Part shown: positions 1-6,395 of the stretch, one piece after another
Layout of the letters: every line of letters begins with the position of its first letter
Position numbering within the stretch: position 1 is the stretch's first letter
From: Gammaproteobacteria bacterium
GTDB taxonomy: Bacteria > Pseudomonadota > Gammaproteobacteria > UBA9214
DNA: 8,576 nt
Reading direction: 5' to 3'
Assembly: GCA_029864225.1 (NCBI GenBank)
Contig: JAOTTU010000080.1
Span: 1 to 8,576, forward strand
Translations under genes and position numbers: made by a program
The notes under the pieces: generated by a model
The model's input: only the letters and a program-made list of their open reading frames with translations
Databases searched by the model: none
Told to the model about the DNA's origin: nothing

Positions 1-264
1 CGAGCCCAGCAACTCTTCAGAACCAAACTTTTTGAGGTTGTGGTATCCCTGCAGACCCAGCACCATGCCGGTGAACAGGCCGGTGACCAGGATGACAATC
101 ACGGAGCGGGCACCGATGAAATAGATCTGCCGGACAACCGGATATGGTGTATAAGGCGGCTTCAGGATGGTAACCAGGGTAGTCGAGAAAAATAATCCCA
201 TCCTGCCGATGCTTTCCAGCAGGTAGAGAAACTCCCGGCCTATTTTTTCTATGAATCCACGCAT
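1..264 (-). CDS. mlaE: MlaE/YrbE-type ABC transporter permease, N-terminal 88 residues (partial)
   Basis: This is the first 88 codons of an MlaE-family permease; the rest lies beyond the left edge. MlaE is the inner-membrane permease of the Mla retrograde phospholipid transport system, working with the MlaF ATPase and the MlaD substrate-binding protein. The sequence shows an amphipathic N-terminal helix (about residues 1-25), a loop with PPYTPYPVVRQIYFIG, a hydrophobic segment (about 51-70) and the family signature GMVLGLQGYHNLKKFGSEEL (69-88). The ATG at 262-264 is the only ATG before an in-frame stop at 292-294. There is no strong Shine-Dalgarno sequence in front of it. It lies 78 bp downstream of the STAS gene on the same strand with no clear terminator between, so it may be transcribed with the signalling genes. 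Family assignment is confident; the exact subfamily is less so. Confidence 0.88.
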   Translation of the reverse strand, partial: MRGFIEKIGREFLYLLESIGRMGLFFSTTLVTILKPPYTPYPVVRQIYFIGARSVIVILVTGLFTGMVLGLQGYHNLKKFGSEELLGS

Positions 265-342
265 AATCAGGGTGGTTTTGAAGTTGATGTGTGTTTACAG
301 CTTGCGGTGCACATCAGCAATGTGTAACAAGTAATGCCGCCT

Positions 343-675
343 CTATCCTGCTGCATTGATTCCCTCGTCAACTGTTGCATACATCGTAAACACCTTATCG
401 AGGCGCGCCAGTTCCAGAACCCGTCGAGTCGGTTCACTGGCCGCGGCGAGCGCAAACTGGTTACCGTTCTTTTTTGATGCCTGCAGGGCCTCTACCAGCG
501 ACGCGACCCCGGAGCTGTCGATATAGGTCACACCCGAGAGGTCGACCAGTACCCTGTCACTACCACCGATGCTGCTGAGTAACAGCTTGCGCGCTTCAGG
601 TGAGCTTGAGAGATCGACATCACCCCTCAGCACGACCACCGAGGCACCCTGCTTTTCAATAATCTCATGATTCAT
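343..675 (-). CDS. STAS-domain anti-sigma factor antagonist (SpoIIAA/RsbV-like)
   Basis: This 110-residue single-domain STAS protein matches the usual length of SpoIIAA/RsbV antagonists. The core motif VDLSGVTYIDSSGVASLVEA spans residues 44-63, and the serine pair 54-55 follows Asp53, where the family is phosphorylated by its kinase partner. In known partner switches the unphosphorylated antagonist binds the RsbW-type kinase and frees that kinase's other target. A PP2C phosphatase resets it. All three partner types lie immediately upstream here. The start codon overlaps the stop of the HATPase gene (ATGA), and a GAGAG purine run sits about 7 nt before it. It could alternatively be read as an MlaB-like STAS subunit because an MlaE-type gene follows, but the kinase and phosphatase neighbours favour partner switching. 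Confidence 0.92.
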   Translation of the reverse strand: MNHEIIEKQGASVVVLRGDVDLSSSPEARKLLLSSIGGSDRVLVDLSGVTYIDSSGVASLVEALQASKKNGNQFALAAASEPTRRVLELARLDKVFTMYATVDEGINAAG

Positions 676-1118
676 TCTGGATCTCTCTTGAAGGATTTTA
701 CCATTCGTAGAAGATTTCCCTGACCTGACGGAAGGGGAAGATGTTCAACCTCATCCATGATGTCGTGGATGAGGCAGACGCCCAGCCCCCCGGCCTGAAC
801 CTTCTTCGGCCATACTGGCTTGAGCTTCTCGTTGTCCATCGGAGGGGCATCGTCCTGCAGACGAAACTCCACTGCGCCGTCCCGGCAGAAGATCTCCAGG
901 GTTGCCTCGCCATCGTCCACATTCCTATAGGCATGCCGTACGATATTCTGGCAGGCCTCGTCGACAGCAATCACCAGGTCGTTGGCGAGGTCGGCAGTAC
1001 ACCCGCATTCATCGCAGGTCCTGCGCACTACCTCGCGGACCCGCTGCAGTTCCCCTGCCTGCGCAGGAAATGTGACGCGGACCGACAGTTCGGAATCCTT
1101 GCCCTGATAATTGCTCAT
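672..1118 (-). CDS. RsbW/SpoIIAB-like HATPase serine kinase / anti-sigma factor
   Basis: This 148-residue GHKL-fold ATPase is of the RsbW/SpoIIAB type. The N box is visible as DEACQNIVRHAY (residues 53-64, with Glu54 and Asn58 as catalytic and metal ligands). The G1 region is LQDDAPPMD (88-95), and the G2 box is AGGLGVCLIHDIMDEVEH (109-126). In this family the protein phosphorylates the STAS antagonist and binds a sigma factor or other client. At G1 the glycine usual in the DDGPP-type motif is an alanine (residue 91). Everything else looks intact, so I do not call it inactive. It overlaps the genes on both sides by ATGA, which implies translational coupling and fixed stoichiometry with the phosphatase and antagonist. 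No sigma factor is encoded nearby, so its client is unknown. Confidence 0.92.
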   Translation of the reverse strand: MSNYQGKDSELSVRVTFPAQAGELQRVREVVRRTCDECGCTADLANDLVIAVDEACQNIVRHAYRNVDDGEATLEIFCRDGAVEFRLQDDAPPMDNEKLKPVWPKKVQAGGLGVCLIHDIMDEVEHLPLPSGQGNLLRMVKSFKRDPE

Positions 1119-2431
1119 CGATGCTGACTGCTATCTTCCACGGCCAGGATAGTGATGTCGTCGCGACGCGTTTGCCCGGCACTGCTCAGGCAGGAAATCA
1201 CGGACTCAATACGTCTGCTGACCGTTTCCCCGGACTGTTCATGGATGATCTTTTTCAGGCCGTCAACCTTAAGCGGGTCGCCGTTGTCAAGAAAACCCTC
1301 GGTTACACCATCTGTAAAGATATAGAGTGTGCCACCATTTAGCTTGAATGTCTCATCCCGAATGCCGGTTTCCCCTGTTTCAGGTAATAGTATGCCAAGC
1401 GGCGGGGCGCTGGCGGGTATTGATCTGAATTTTCCGTCGCTATCATGCAGCAGGGCTGGCTCGTGGCCGGCATTGGCCAGATGCACCTTGCCGCTTTCGG
1501 GTTCAAGAATGCCACAGACCATTGTGACAAACATGCCATGAATCGCTGTCTCGCAAAGCTCCCTGTTGATGGTTGTCAGCAGGACAGCGGGCGTGTGTAT
1601 GGTTTTACCCAGGCAGCGAAACAGGCTGGAGGTCTTGGACATAAGCAACGCGGCATCCATGCCCTTTCCGGAGACGTCACCCAGGCTGAAATAGATGCGT
1701 CCATCGTCCAGTTCGAAAAAACCGTAAAAATCACCGGACACCTCGTGAACCGGCAGGTTGATCGCCGATACCGGGAATGGCGCCGGCCGCGCCGCCGGTA
1801 ACAGACTGCGCTGCATTTCGATGGCAAGCTCGATCTCCCGGTTGAGGCGCTCCTGCCTGACCAGCTCCTCAGTCATGCGCGCATTGTGGATGGCCAGAGC
1901 CGCCGCAGATGCCAGTGTTTGCAGCATCATGAGATCCGGTTCGGAGAACAACGCGCTTTCATCCTTCTTGTTGACCAGCTCGATGGCACCCAGCATGGCA
2001 TCATGAACAGTCATGGGGGCACACAGTATGGAACGGGTGTGAAAACCGGTCAGGCCATCCACCGATGGCTCAAAATCCGGATCCTCGCTTACATCGCGCA
2101 CGATGCGACTGCAATTCCCGGACACACAATGCCCCACGATCCCCTGACCGATGTCGAGCATGAAACCGAAGATATCAACCTGACCGACATTCGCCTTGCA
2201 AACCAGTTTCCCGGTATCCGCTTCCAGCAGAAACAGCGAACCGGCTTCAGCGCCCACGTAATGGATGATCAGATCCAGGGCCTTCTGAATGGTCTCCTCG
2301 ATGTCGGTTGTGACGGCAAGGTGGCCACTCATCCTGGCCAGCAGCTCCAGATGACCGGACAACGCGGGACTCGAGCGGCGATCCTGCCGCGCCGGGTCGC
2401 GCCTCTCACCTTTTGGAGGGAAATCGCCCAT
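1115..2431 (-). CDS. GAF-domain SpoIIE/RsbU-type PP2C serine phosphatase
   Basis: A 438-residue sensor-phosphatase starting at the ATG at 2429-2431; a GTG directly upstream at 2432-2434 is an alternative start. Numbering from that GTG, residues 45-185 form a GAF sensory domain (VGAEAGSLFLLEADTGKLVC, then RSILCAPM, then LGAIELVNK). A helical linker (about 185-215, MTEELVRQERLNREIELA) leads into the SpoIIE-type PP2C domain. Metal-binding aspartates are visible in SGDFYG (235), LGDVSGKG (253), FTDGVTEG (375) and RRDDITIL (425-426). Such proteins dephosphorylate STAS antagonists in response to a ligand or redox cue sensed by GAF. There are no membrane segments, so it is cytoplasmic. It overlaps the HATPase gene by 4 bp. 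The first ~25 residues are charged and probably disordered. The ligand cannot be read from the sequence. Confidence 0.93.
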   Translation of the reverse strand: MGDFPPKGERRDPARQDRRSSPALSGHLELLARMSGHLAVTTDIEETIQKALDLIIHYVGAEAGSLFLLEADTGKLVCKANVGQVDIFGFMLDIGQGIVGHCVSGNCSRIVRDVSEDPDFEPSVDGLTGFHTRSILCAPMTVHDAMLGAIELVNKKDESALFSEPDLMMLQTLASAAALAIHNARMTEELVRQERLNREIELAIEMQRSLLPAARPAPFPVSAINLPVHEVSGDFYGFFELDDGRIYFSLGDVSGKGMDAALLMSKTSSLFRCLGKTIHTPAVLLTTINRELCETAIHGMFVTMVCGILEPESGKVHLANAGHEPALLHDSDGKFRSIPASAPPLGILLPETGETGIRDETFKLNGGTLYIFTDGVTEGFLDNGDPLKVDGLKKIIHEQSGETVSRRIESVISCLSSAGQTRRDDITILAVEDSSQHR

Positions 2432-2558
2432 CACTGTCTGCCTGACTTTAGTTACCGAATGATTCTATTTTATGTTCAGCGTCATTAACAGAATATTGTC
2501 TGTGAAGCGCTGCTCTGAAAACCCGCTGCAGACTATTGAAAAAGGATGGCGCCACTGT

Positions 2559-3287
2559 CTACTTCACTTGGATACTCAGACACAGTATGTCGTCTTTTAT
2601 TGCGCCATTGCTATAGTCATGGACCGCCGAACATAAACCATTAACAAAGTCCCTGTTGTCTTCCTGAGAACTTGCGCTTACATAGCGCGCCACCCCTGCA
2701 TGGCCGAATTCTACTCCGCGTCTGTCCCTTGTCTCTGTAAGACCGTCTGTGTACAACAGTATTCTGTCGCCAGAACTGATGGGGCTCGCTTGTGAGGAAC
2801 ATTCCACAGCTAACGGGTGCTCGAACCCAAGCAGAGTGGTTTCTGAATCCAGCCAGTGTATCCGGTTTTCCTCTGCAGACAGATGCAGCGCAGCAGGATG
2901 ACCGGCACCGGCAAACTGCATTTTCATAGATCCGGTATCCAGCAAGACAACAAAGAATGAGGCATACATACCTGATTCGACGAGCCGGCAACACAGAAAC
3001 TCATTCAGCGCGCTTATCAGCTCACAAGGGTCATGGCCCTGCAAGATATTCGTCAATACAAAGGTATTAATACGCGCGGCATACAGGGCAGAGGCAACTC
3101 CATGGCCAACGGCATCACAGATACACGCCGCAAACCGCTGCTCACCGAGCGGGACGACACTGCAATAATCACCCCCCAGCACCGATTTCGGGATCAAATG
3201 GGTCGCCACATCCAGCCGATCATCTTCGTAATGCTCTGGCAGAAAGCTGTAATGCACACGTGCCGCCAGCTTCAGGTCATCATTCAT
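2559..3287 (-). CDS. stand-alone SpoIIE-type PP2C phosphatase (second phosphatase of the switch)
   Basis: A 242-residue PP2C domain with almost nothing added. After a short helix with the common A..VHYSFLP linker motif (residues 9-17) come LGGDYC (Asp40), CDAVGHG (Asp58), AGAGHP (127-131), LLYTDGLTE (Asp181) and KDDILCL (232-233), so all metal-binding aspartates are present. Relatives usually carry an N-terminal receiver, GAF or PAS domain. Here an in-frame TGA lies four codons before the ATG, so no sensor is fused. The gene is the first of the minus-strand signalling cluster and is separated from the GAF-PP2C gene by about 125 bp. By analogy with RsbX or RsbP it could set basal dephosphorylation of the STAS protein, but that is inference. 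The Shine-Dalgarno is weak (GAG about 8 nt upstream). Confidence 0.9.
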   Translation of the reverse strand: MNDDLKLAARVHYSFLPEHYEDDRLDVATHLIPKSVLGGDYCSVVPLGEQRFAACICDAVGHGVASALYAARINTFVLTNILQGHDPCELISALNEFLCCRLVESGMYASFFVVLLDTGSMKMQFAGAGHPAALHLSAEENRIHWLDSETTLLGFEHPLAVECSSQASPISSGDRILLYTDGLTETRDRRGVEFGHAGVARYVSASSQEDNRDFVNGLCSAVHDYSNGAIKDDILCLSIQVK

Positions 3288-3428
3288 GACGGATACTCAT
3301 ATACACCACTCGGGTAACCCTGTGTCATTATTGTGACCTGCCCATCGGACAGGCTGCGCCGATTAGGCCGTAGCAATGAATTTGTTAAGACAGACTTGAA
3401 CATGCTGTTTATCACGGCCTATATTCTG

Positions 3429-3452
3429 CTCCTGAGAGTAAATTTTCAGGAG
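3429..3452. repeat. inverted repeat CTCCTGA-N10-TCAGGAG
   Basis: A perfect 7-bp inverted repeat with a 10-bp AT-rich spacer, about 142-165 bp upstream of the first phosphatase gene. Its centre-to-centre geometry suits a dimeric regulator, so it could be an operator for the signalling operon. No T-run follows, so a terminator is unlikely. Function is inferred from symmetry and position only. Confidence 0.4.
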
Positions 3453-3514
3453 TATATTCCATACACCACTATTTAGAGTTCCATTGCCAGTAGAAAATGA
3501 GATATCAAACTGGA

Positions 3515-3606
3515 GAGACTTTCCCGTTTTCGTCCATTGATGGTCCTATATGGGAAAAAACGAAATACTGAGACTTTCCCATTTTAATCCGTTTTCGGGA
3601 AAGACT
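3515..3606. repeat. tandem-like GAGACTTTCCC repeats with terminal inverted copy
   Basis: GAGACTTTCCC occurs at 3515-3525 and 3570-3580, 55 bp apart. After the first copy comes GTTTTCG (3526-3532), which recurs at 3591-3597. The second copy is matched by an inverse GGGAAAG at 3597-3603, giving a 7-bp stem around a 16-nt loop. A further GGGAAA lies at 3552-3557. This looks like a small intergenic repeat element, but the family is not recognised. Confidence 0.5.
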
Positions 3607-3626
3607 TGCCGTTCCCCTGACTGAAT

Positions 3627-3663
3627 AAACCCCGTTGATGCGGGTTTCCTGATCGGTGATCAG
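3627..3663 (-). terminator. candidate terminator of the mscS-like gene
   Basis: Reading the minus strand just after the MscS stop, there is first a perfect hairpin CTGATC-ACC-GATCAG (3663-3649). A second follows, AAACCC...GGGTTT (3647-3627), ending in TTTATT. The second has the short GC stem and T-rich tail of a weak intrinsic terminator. The T-run is only three bases before being interrupted, so efficiency is doubtful. Confidence 0.5.
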
Positions 3664-3699
3664 CGGCCATTCTGGTCCCTGTTGTTCGCCAGTCGAGCC

Positions 3700-4755
3700 T
3701 CAAGCCCCCTCCCGCACCAGGTGCAGCGTCTGGGTGGGGTAGGCAAACTCGATTGCTTCCTCTTCAAAGCGCTCATGGGTACGCAGGTTAATAGCCTGTT
3801 GAATGTCCATATAGGTGTTGTAATCCGGCACCAGCACGTAGTAGACAGTCTCGAAGTTCAGAGAGAAGTCGCCGTACGCCTTGAAGTGGGATCTATCGAA
3901 GCGGGTGCTTGCTTGTGCCTCCACGGTTTCCCGGATGATAGTCGGGATCTTGATCAGTTTCTCGCGCGGGGTCTGGTAGGTCACCCCAAGGTTGAACACC
4001 ACGCGGCGCTCGAACATGCGCCCGTAATTGCGGATGCGACTGCCCAGCAGGTCGGCGTTGGAGAACACGAGCTGTTCCCCGGACAGGCTGCGGATGCGTG
4101 TAGTCTTCAGGCCGATGTGCTCGACACTGCCCATGCAGTCGTCGATGATGAGGAAATCGCCAACAGTGAAGGGCTTGTCGAGGATAATGGACAGGGAGGC
4201 GAACAGGTCGCCGAGGATGTTTTGCACAGCCAGCGCCACAGCGATGCCACCCACCCCGAGTCCCGCGACCAGGGCCGTGACGTTCACACCCAGGTTGTCG
4301 AGGACGAGTAGCAGGATCACCAACCACAGCACAAGGCGCCCGACAAAGCTCACGGCGCTCATGGTGGTCACGCTAGCCGGGTCTTCCTTAAGCTTGAGCT
4401 GCCGGTAGCCCTCCAGCCAGAAGAGGATGACCGCGTTGAGCCAGATGCCGGCCTGAACGATCAGGGCGACGGCCGCGACCGCGTTGGCGATCCCGCGCAT
4501 GCGCACGGGAAGTGCGAGCAGTAGCGAACCTGCAAAAAGGGCGACAATCAGCAGGAATAACCACTTGGTATGGCGCAGCATTTCAACGAGGGCATCATCC
4601 CAGGTAGTCTCGGTCCGCGCTGCCAGCCGCGCGATGTGCCGTACCCCCAGCGCCTTGAGGATGCGCAGCACAACCACGGTTACAATCGCCACGAGCAGGG
4701 CGATGAGCCAAGTGCTCAGGATGTTGTCGTAGAAGGAGGTGTTGAGAAGTTCCAT
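3700..4755 (-). CDS. MscS-family mechanosensitive ion channel
   Basis: A 351-residue MscS-family channel, somewhat longer than E. coli MscS (286 residues). Hydrophobic segments lie at about residues 13-35, 65-85, 88-115, 135-155 and the pore-lining 158-180. The pore helix and following beta domain carry the family signature ALVAGLGVGGIAVALAVQNI (161-180), then LGDLFASLSIILDKPFTVGD (181-200). The glycine/alanine packing matches gated MscS pores. The soluble C-terminal domain follows (about 200-345) with FSNADLLGSRIRNY. It would sit in the inner membrane and release solutes on osmotic downshock. It appears to be a single-gene unit with its own promoter and terminator. A GGAG lies 11 nt before the ATG, slightly far. 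Two extra N-terminal helices relative to MscS are common in the family. Confidence 0.95.
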   Translation of the reverse strand: MELLNTSFYDNILSTWLIALLVAIVTVVVLRILKALGVRHIARLAARTETTWDDALVEMLRHTKWLFLLIVALFAGSLLLALPVRMRGIANAVAAVALIVQAGIWLNAVILFWLEGYRQLKLKEDPASVTTMSAVSFVGRLVLWLVILLLVLDNLGVNVTALVAGLGVGGIAVALAVQNILGDLFASLSIILDKPFTVGDFLIIDDCMGSVEHIGLKTTRIRSLSGEQLVFSNADLLGSRIRNYGRMFERRVVFNLGVTYQTPREKLIKIPTIIRETVEAQASTRFDRSHFKAYGDFSLNFETVYYVLVPDYNTYMDIQQAINLRTHERFEEEAIEFAYPTQTLHLVREGA

Positions 4756-4799
4756 GGTCGTTGTCGCTCCAAGTGGTCCGCTGATGTTCTCAGGCAGCC

Positions 4800-4805
4800 A
4801 TTATA
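4800..4805 (-). promoter_or_regulatory. candidate -10 box of the mscS-like gene
   Basis: A perfect TATAAT on the minus strand lies 45 bp upstream of the start codon, which would give a leader of roughly 35-40 nt. No good -35 hexamer is found at 17±1 bp (the best is TAGCGT at 18), so this would be a -10-driven or activated promoter. Confidence 0.4.
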
Positions 4806-5030
4806 TGAAGTCTTACCCGCGCAACGCTACGCATAAACAGCACTCTTCCCATGTAATACCAGAAGACGGGATAGCTTTATTTGTCTTTGACTACACTGAA
4901 CTAAAGTGAAGCAGTGGCGGCAATTCCGGCGCAAATCGCAGTCTGGGACTCAAGTGGGCTCAGCAATGCACGTAGGCGGTTGTACACCAACCGCGGCCAT
5001 CCCAAACTGGCGCATGATTTGTAGGCACTG

Positions 5031-5204
5031 GCCGTCCTGGTGGCGTGGAACAACAAAAGGCCGCTGGTGGTTGCCATCACCAGTCACATAGCCGGGGGCC
5101 GTTATGCCTACCGCGCCAGCAAGGAGGCACTCAATGTGGTCATGCTGGGTCTGATATTTGGGAAGTCTGCGAAGATTAGGGTTGGGTCGTTAGGACGCGT
5201 CTGA
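5031..5204 (+). pseudogene. short-chain dehydrogenase/reductase (SDR) remnant
   Basis: Reading from 5031 to the stop at 5202-5204 gives a fragment resembling the middle of classical SDR enzymes. A strand with PLVVAITSHIAGG (from 5061) holds the catalytic-serine region. It is followed by RYAYRASKEALNVVM (5100-5144), which contains the YxxxK catalytic signature and the helix after it. An in-frame TAG at 5022-5024 blocks the frame upstream. The Rossmann glycine motif is not found upstream, and the reading stops about 20 residues after YxxxK, so both halves of the normal ~230-250-residue enzyme are missing. The stretch between the serine and tyrosine regions is also shorter than usual. I read it as a relic of a lost gene. 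Confidence 0.6.
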
Positions 5205-5285
5205 GCAAGCCAGGTCAATCTGGCCAGCTAAATGCGTACTTTCGGCGAATACACGGCCTCAAGGAAATGCTGCCCACACGACAAC

Positions 5286-5319
5286 GGTCGGCATATTCCG
5301 GCCTGGCCGGTTTCCGACC
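5286..5319. repeat. nested palindrome (two-tier stem-loop)
   Basis: An outer GGTCGG (5286-5291) pairs with CCGACC (5314-5319). Inside it lies the perfect palindrome CCGGCC-T-GGCCGG (5298-5310). The two stems are separated by CATATT on the left and TTT on the right. It lies about 120 bp upstream of the nnrU-like gene. There is no T-run, so it is not a classical terminator. Confidence 0.55.
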
Positions 5320-5360
5320 CGACTGCAGGAGGCCCCGTGTAATCCAGCAATATCCACTGC

Positions 5361-5391
5361 TTGACCAGGCAGGATACAGTCGGAATACAAT
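5361..5391 (+). promoter_or_regulatory. possible promoter of the NnrU-family gene
   Basis: TTGACC (5361-5366) and TACAAT (5386-5391) resemble sigma-70 hexamers, but the 19-bp spacer is long. An alternative extended -10, TGTGATAAT (5415-5423), would start transcription only a few bases before the ribosome binding site. The two cannot be told apart from sequence. Confidence 0.3.
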
Positions 5392-5440
5392 TGCCTATGT
5401 TGTCGGCCTGTTAATGTGATAATCAACAGGGAGTTTCCAA

Positions 5441-6007
5441 ATGCGTATGCTTACTTTTGGTTTGCTTGTCTGGATCGCTGTGCATCTTTTTCCATCAATT
5501 GCATCGTCTAGTCGGCAGCAGCTTGTGGAACGCCTGGGCAATATCATCTACCAAAGTATCTTTTCCCTTTTACTTGTAGCCAGTCTGTTGTTGATCGTGT
5601 TCGGCTGGCGCAATACTGTCCCGAGCCATCTCTATACACCGCCGGATGAACTGCATCTTCCGGCCATGCTGCTTGTGGTCATCGGCTTCATACTAATGGT
5701 TGCGGCTAACTTCCCTACGCGAATCAAACAGGTCATCCGTCATCCGCAATTGACGGGTGTGTTGTTGTGGGCTGTAGCACATCTTCTACTCAATGGAGAC
5801 AGCCGCTCGGTGATAGTCTTTTCTGCACTGGGTGCCTGGTGTGTGGTATCCATATTGACCATAAATCGACGTGATGGAGCCTGGGTGAAGCCAGAAGTAC
5901 AGGGTAAATGGGGTCGTGAAGCTATCATCGTGGTAATTGGCTTGGTACTTTCATTAATTATAGGCCGTTTCCATTACTTTCTGTCAGGCGTGCAGCTGAT
6001 GGGTTGA
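5441..6007 (+). CDS. NnrU-family integral membrane protein
   Basis: A 188-residue multi-spanning membrane protein of the NnrU family. Hydrophobic segments lie at about residues 3-20, 38-56, 73-90, 104-118, 123-140 and 161-180. The family signature IRHPQLTGVLLWAVAHLLLNGD (99-120; positions described, with His101, Pro102 and His114 as key residues) is intact. NnrU of Rhodobacter was linked to nitrite and nitric-oxide reductase expression, but most homologues have no proven role and relate to the isoprenylcysteine-methyltransferase-like membrane fold. No denitrification gene is nearby. AGGGAG ends 7 nt before the ATG and fixes the start. The gene seems monocistronic and is flanked on both sides by decayed or truncated sequence. 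Confidence 0.88.
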   Translation: MRMLTFGLLVWIAVHLFPSIASSSRQQLVERLGNIIYQSIFSLLLVASLLLIVFGWRNTVPSHLYTPPDELHLPAMLLVVIGFILMVAANFPTRIKQVIRHPQLTGVLLWAVAHLLLNGDSRSVIVFSALGAWCVVSILTINRRDGAWVKPEVQGKWGREAIIVVIGLVLSLIIGRFHYFLSGVQLMG

Positions 6008-6102
6008 TCCCGAAGACACTGCTGCGCGTAAGGGGATTCTTGCTTAGAAACAGTCTTGGTCCGATATCGGCCAAAATCCGGAAGTTCCCTACCCAAACAG
6101 AA

Positions 6103-6120
6103 CGGCTCCCGAAAGAGCCG
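6103..6120 (-). terminator. hairpin CGGCTC-N6-GAGCCG
   Basis: A perfect 6-bp GC-rich stem with a 6-nt loop. On the minus strand it is followed by TTCTGTTT, so it could be a weak intrinsic terminator for minus-strand transcripts coming from the 6475-6720 gene. On the plus strand it sits directly before the ATG at 6123, where it would hinder ribosome access. Confidence 0.35.
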
Positions 6121-6122
6121 CT

Positions 6123-6395
6123 ATGCCGGGCACCGTGTCTCACGATGGCGTGGCGCTAGAGGTCCGTTCTGGTACCTTCATTATAAGCGCCGACGGCACA
6201 TGCTTCAGCAGTATGAGTTTTACCGCGCCTGGCGGCGAGGATGTGACCCGCGAGGTCCATGCGCAGTATGTGGTGAGAGATTTCCGGTTGATTATGACGT
6301 GGGAAGGTGCCGGAATCACCGAGGGCACAGTCGAGGGGGATATTTTCGTAATGGACAACCACGGCATGATCTTCGAGTACACGCGGAACCCATAG
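6123..6395 (+). CDS. small beta-rich protein, probably 5'-truncated lipocalin-like
   Basis: A 90-residue ORF. Its content GTFIISADGTCFSSMSF, then EDVTREVHAQYVV, then WEGAGITEGTVEGDIFVM, then GMIFEYTRN alternates in strand-like fashion, as in small lipocalin-like domains with repeated G-x-F/G-T-V strands. I infer the fold from pattern only. Intact relatives of this kind would normally carry an N-terminal secretion signal and a first strand. Here the ATG at 6123 begins within what looks like the first strand-turn, and the in-frame extension back to the stop at 6045-6047 has no signal peptide. A hairpin abuts the start and only a weak GAAAGAG lies before it. It is therefore either a truncated relic or a short cytoplasmic protein. 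Function is unknown. Confidence 0.5.
   Translation: MPGTVSHDGVALEVRSGTFIISADGTCFSSMSFTAPGGEDVTREVHAQYVVRDFRLIMTWEGAGITEGTVEGDIFVMDNHGMIFEYTRNP

Larger units (their letters stand above)
3288..3699. other. gene-free region with short repeats and hairpins
   Basis: No coding sequence is supported in these 412 bp between the phosphatase gene start and the mscS-like gene end. It is AT-rich around 3400-3600. It holds a 10-bp direct repeat ATACACCACT (3301-3310 and 3461-3470), a 7-bp dyad (3429-3452), two copies of GAGACTTTCCC (3515-3525 and 3570-3580) and two hairpins close to the mscS-like stop. The promoter of the signalling operon should lie here, but no clear -35/-10 pair stands out. Confidence 0.6.
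4756..5440. other. long region without an intact gene (SDR remnant, palindromes)
   Basis: These 685 bp carry no intact gene that I can support. Contents are the mscS-like promoter side, a decayed dehydrogenase fragment (5031-5204), a short dyad GCCAG-N6-CTGGC (about 5209-5225), a nested palindrome (5286-5319) and a possible nnrU promoter (5361-5391). The open frame 4906-5091 overlaps the decayed dehydrogenase in another frame, has no recognisable domain and is not called. Confidence 0.6.

Noticed and set aside
265..342. CACAT-N5-ATGTG hairpin after the STAS gene as a terminator
   Set aside because: The stem is weak and AT-containing, with no T-run, so it does not support a transcript end before the MlaE-type gene.
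741..1127. 128-aa plus-strand open frame
   Set aside because: It is a shadow of the HATPase gene.
1886..2488. 200-aa plus-strand open frame
   Set aside because: It lies antisense within the GAF-PP2C gene, has no domain pattern and is explained by codon bias of the real gene.
3682..4311. 209-aa plus-strand open frame
   Set aside because: It is antisense to the MscS-family gene, whose motifs are unambiguous. The plus-strand product has no recognisable features.
4906..5091. 61-aa plus-strand open frame
   Set aside because: It is rich in Trp/Arg with no pattern and overlaps the SDR-like fragment in another frame.
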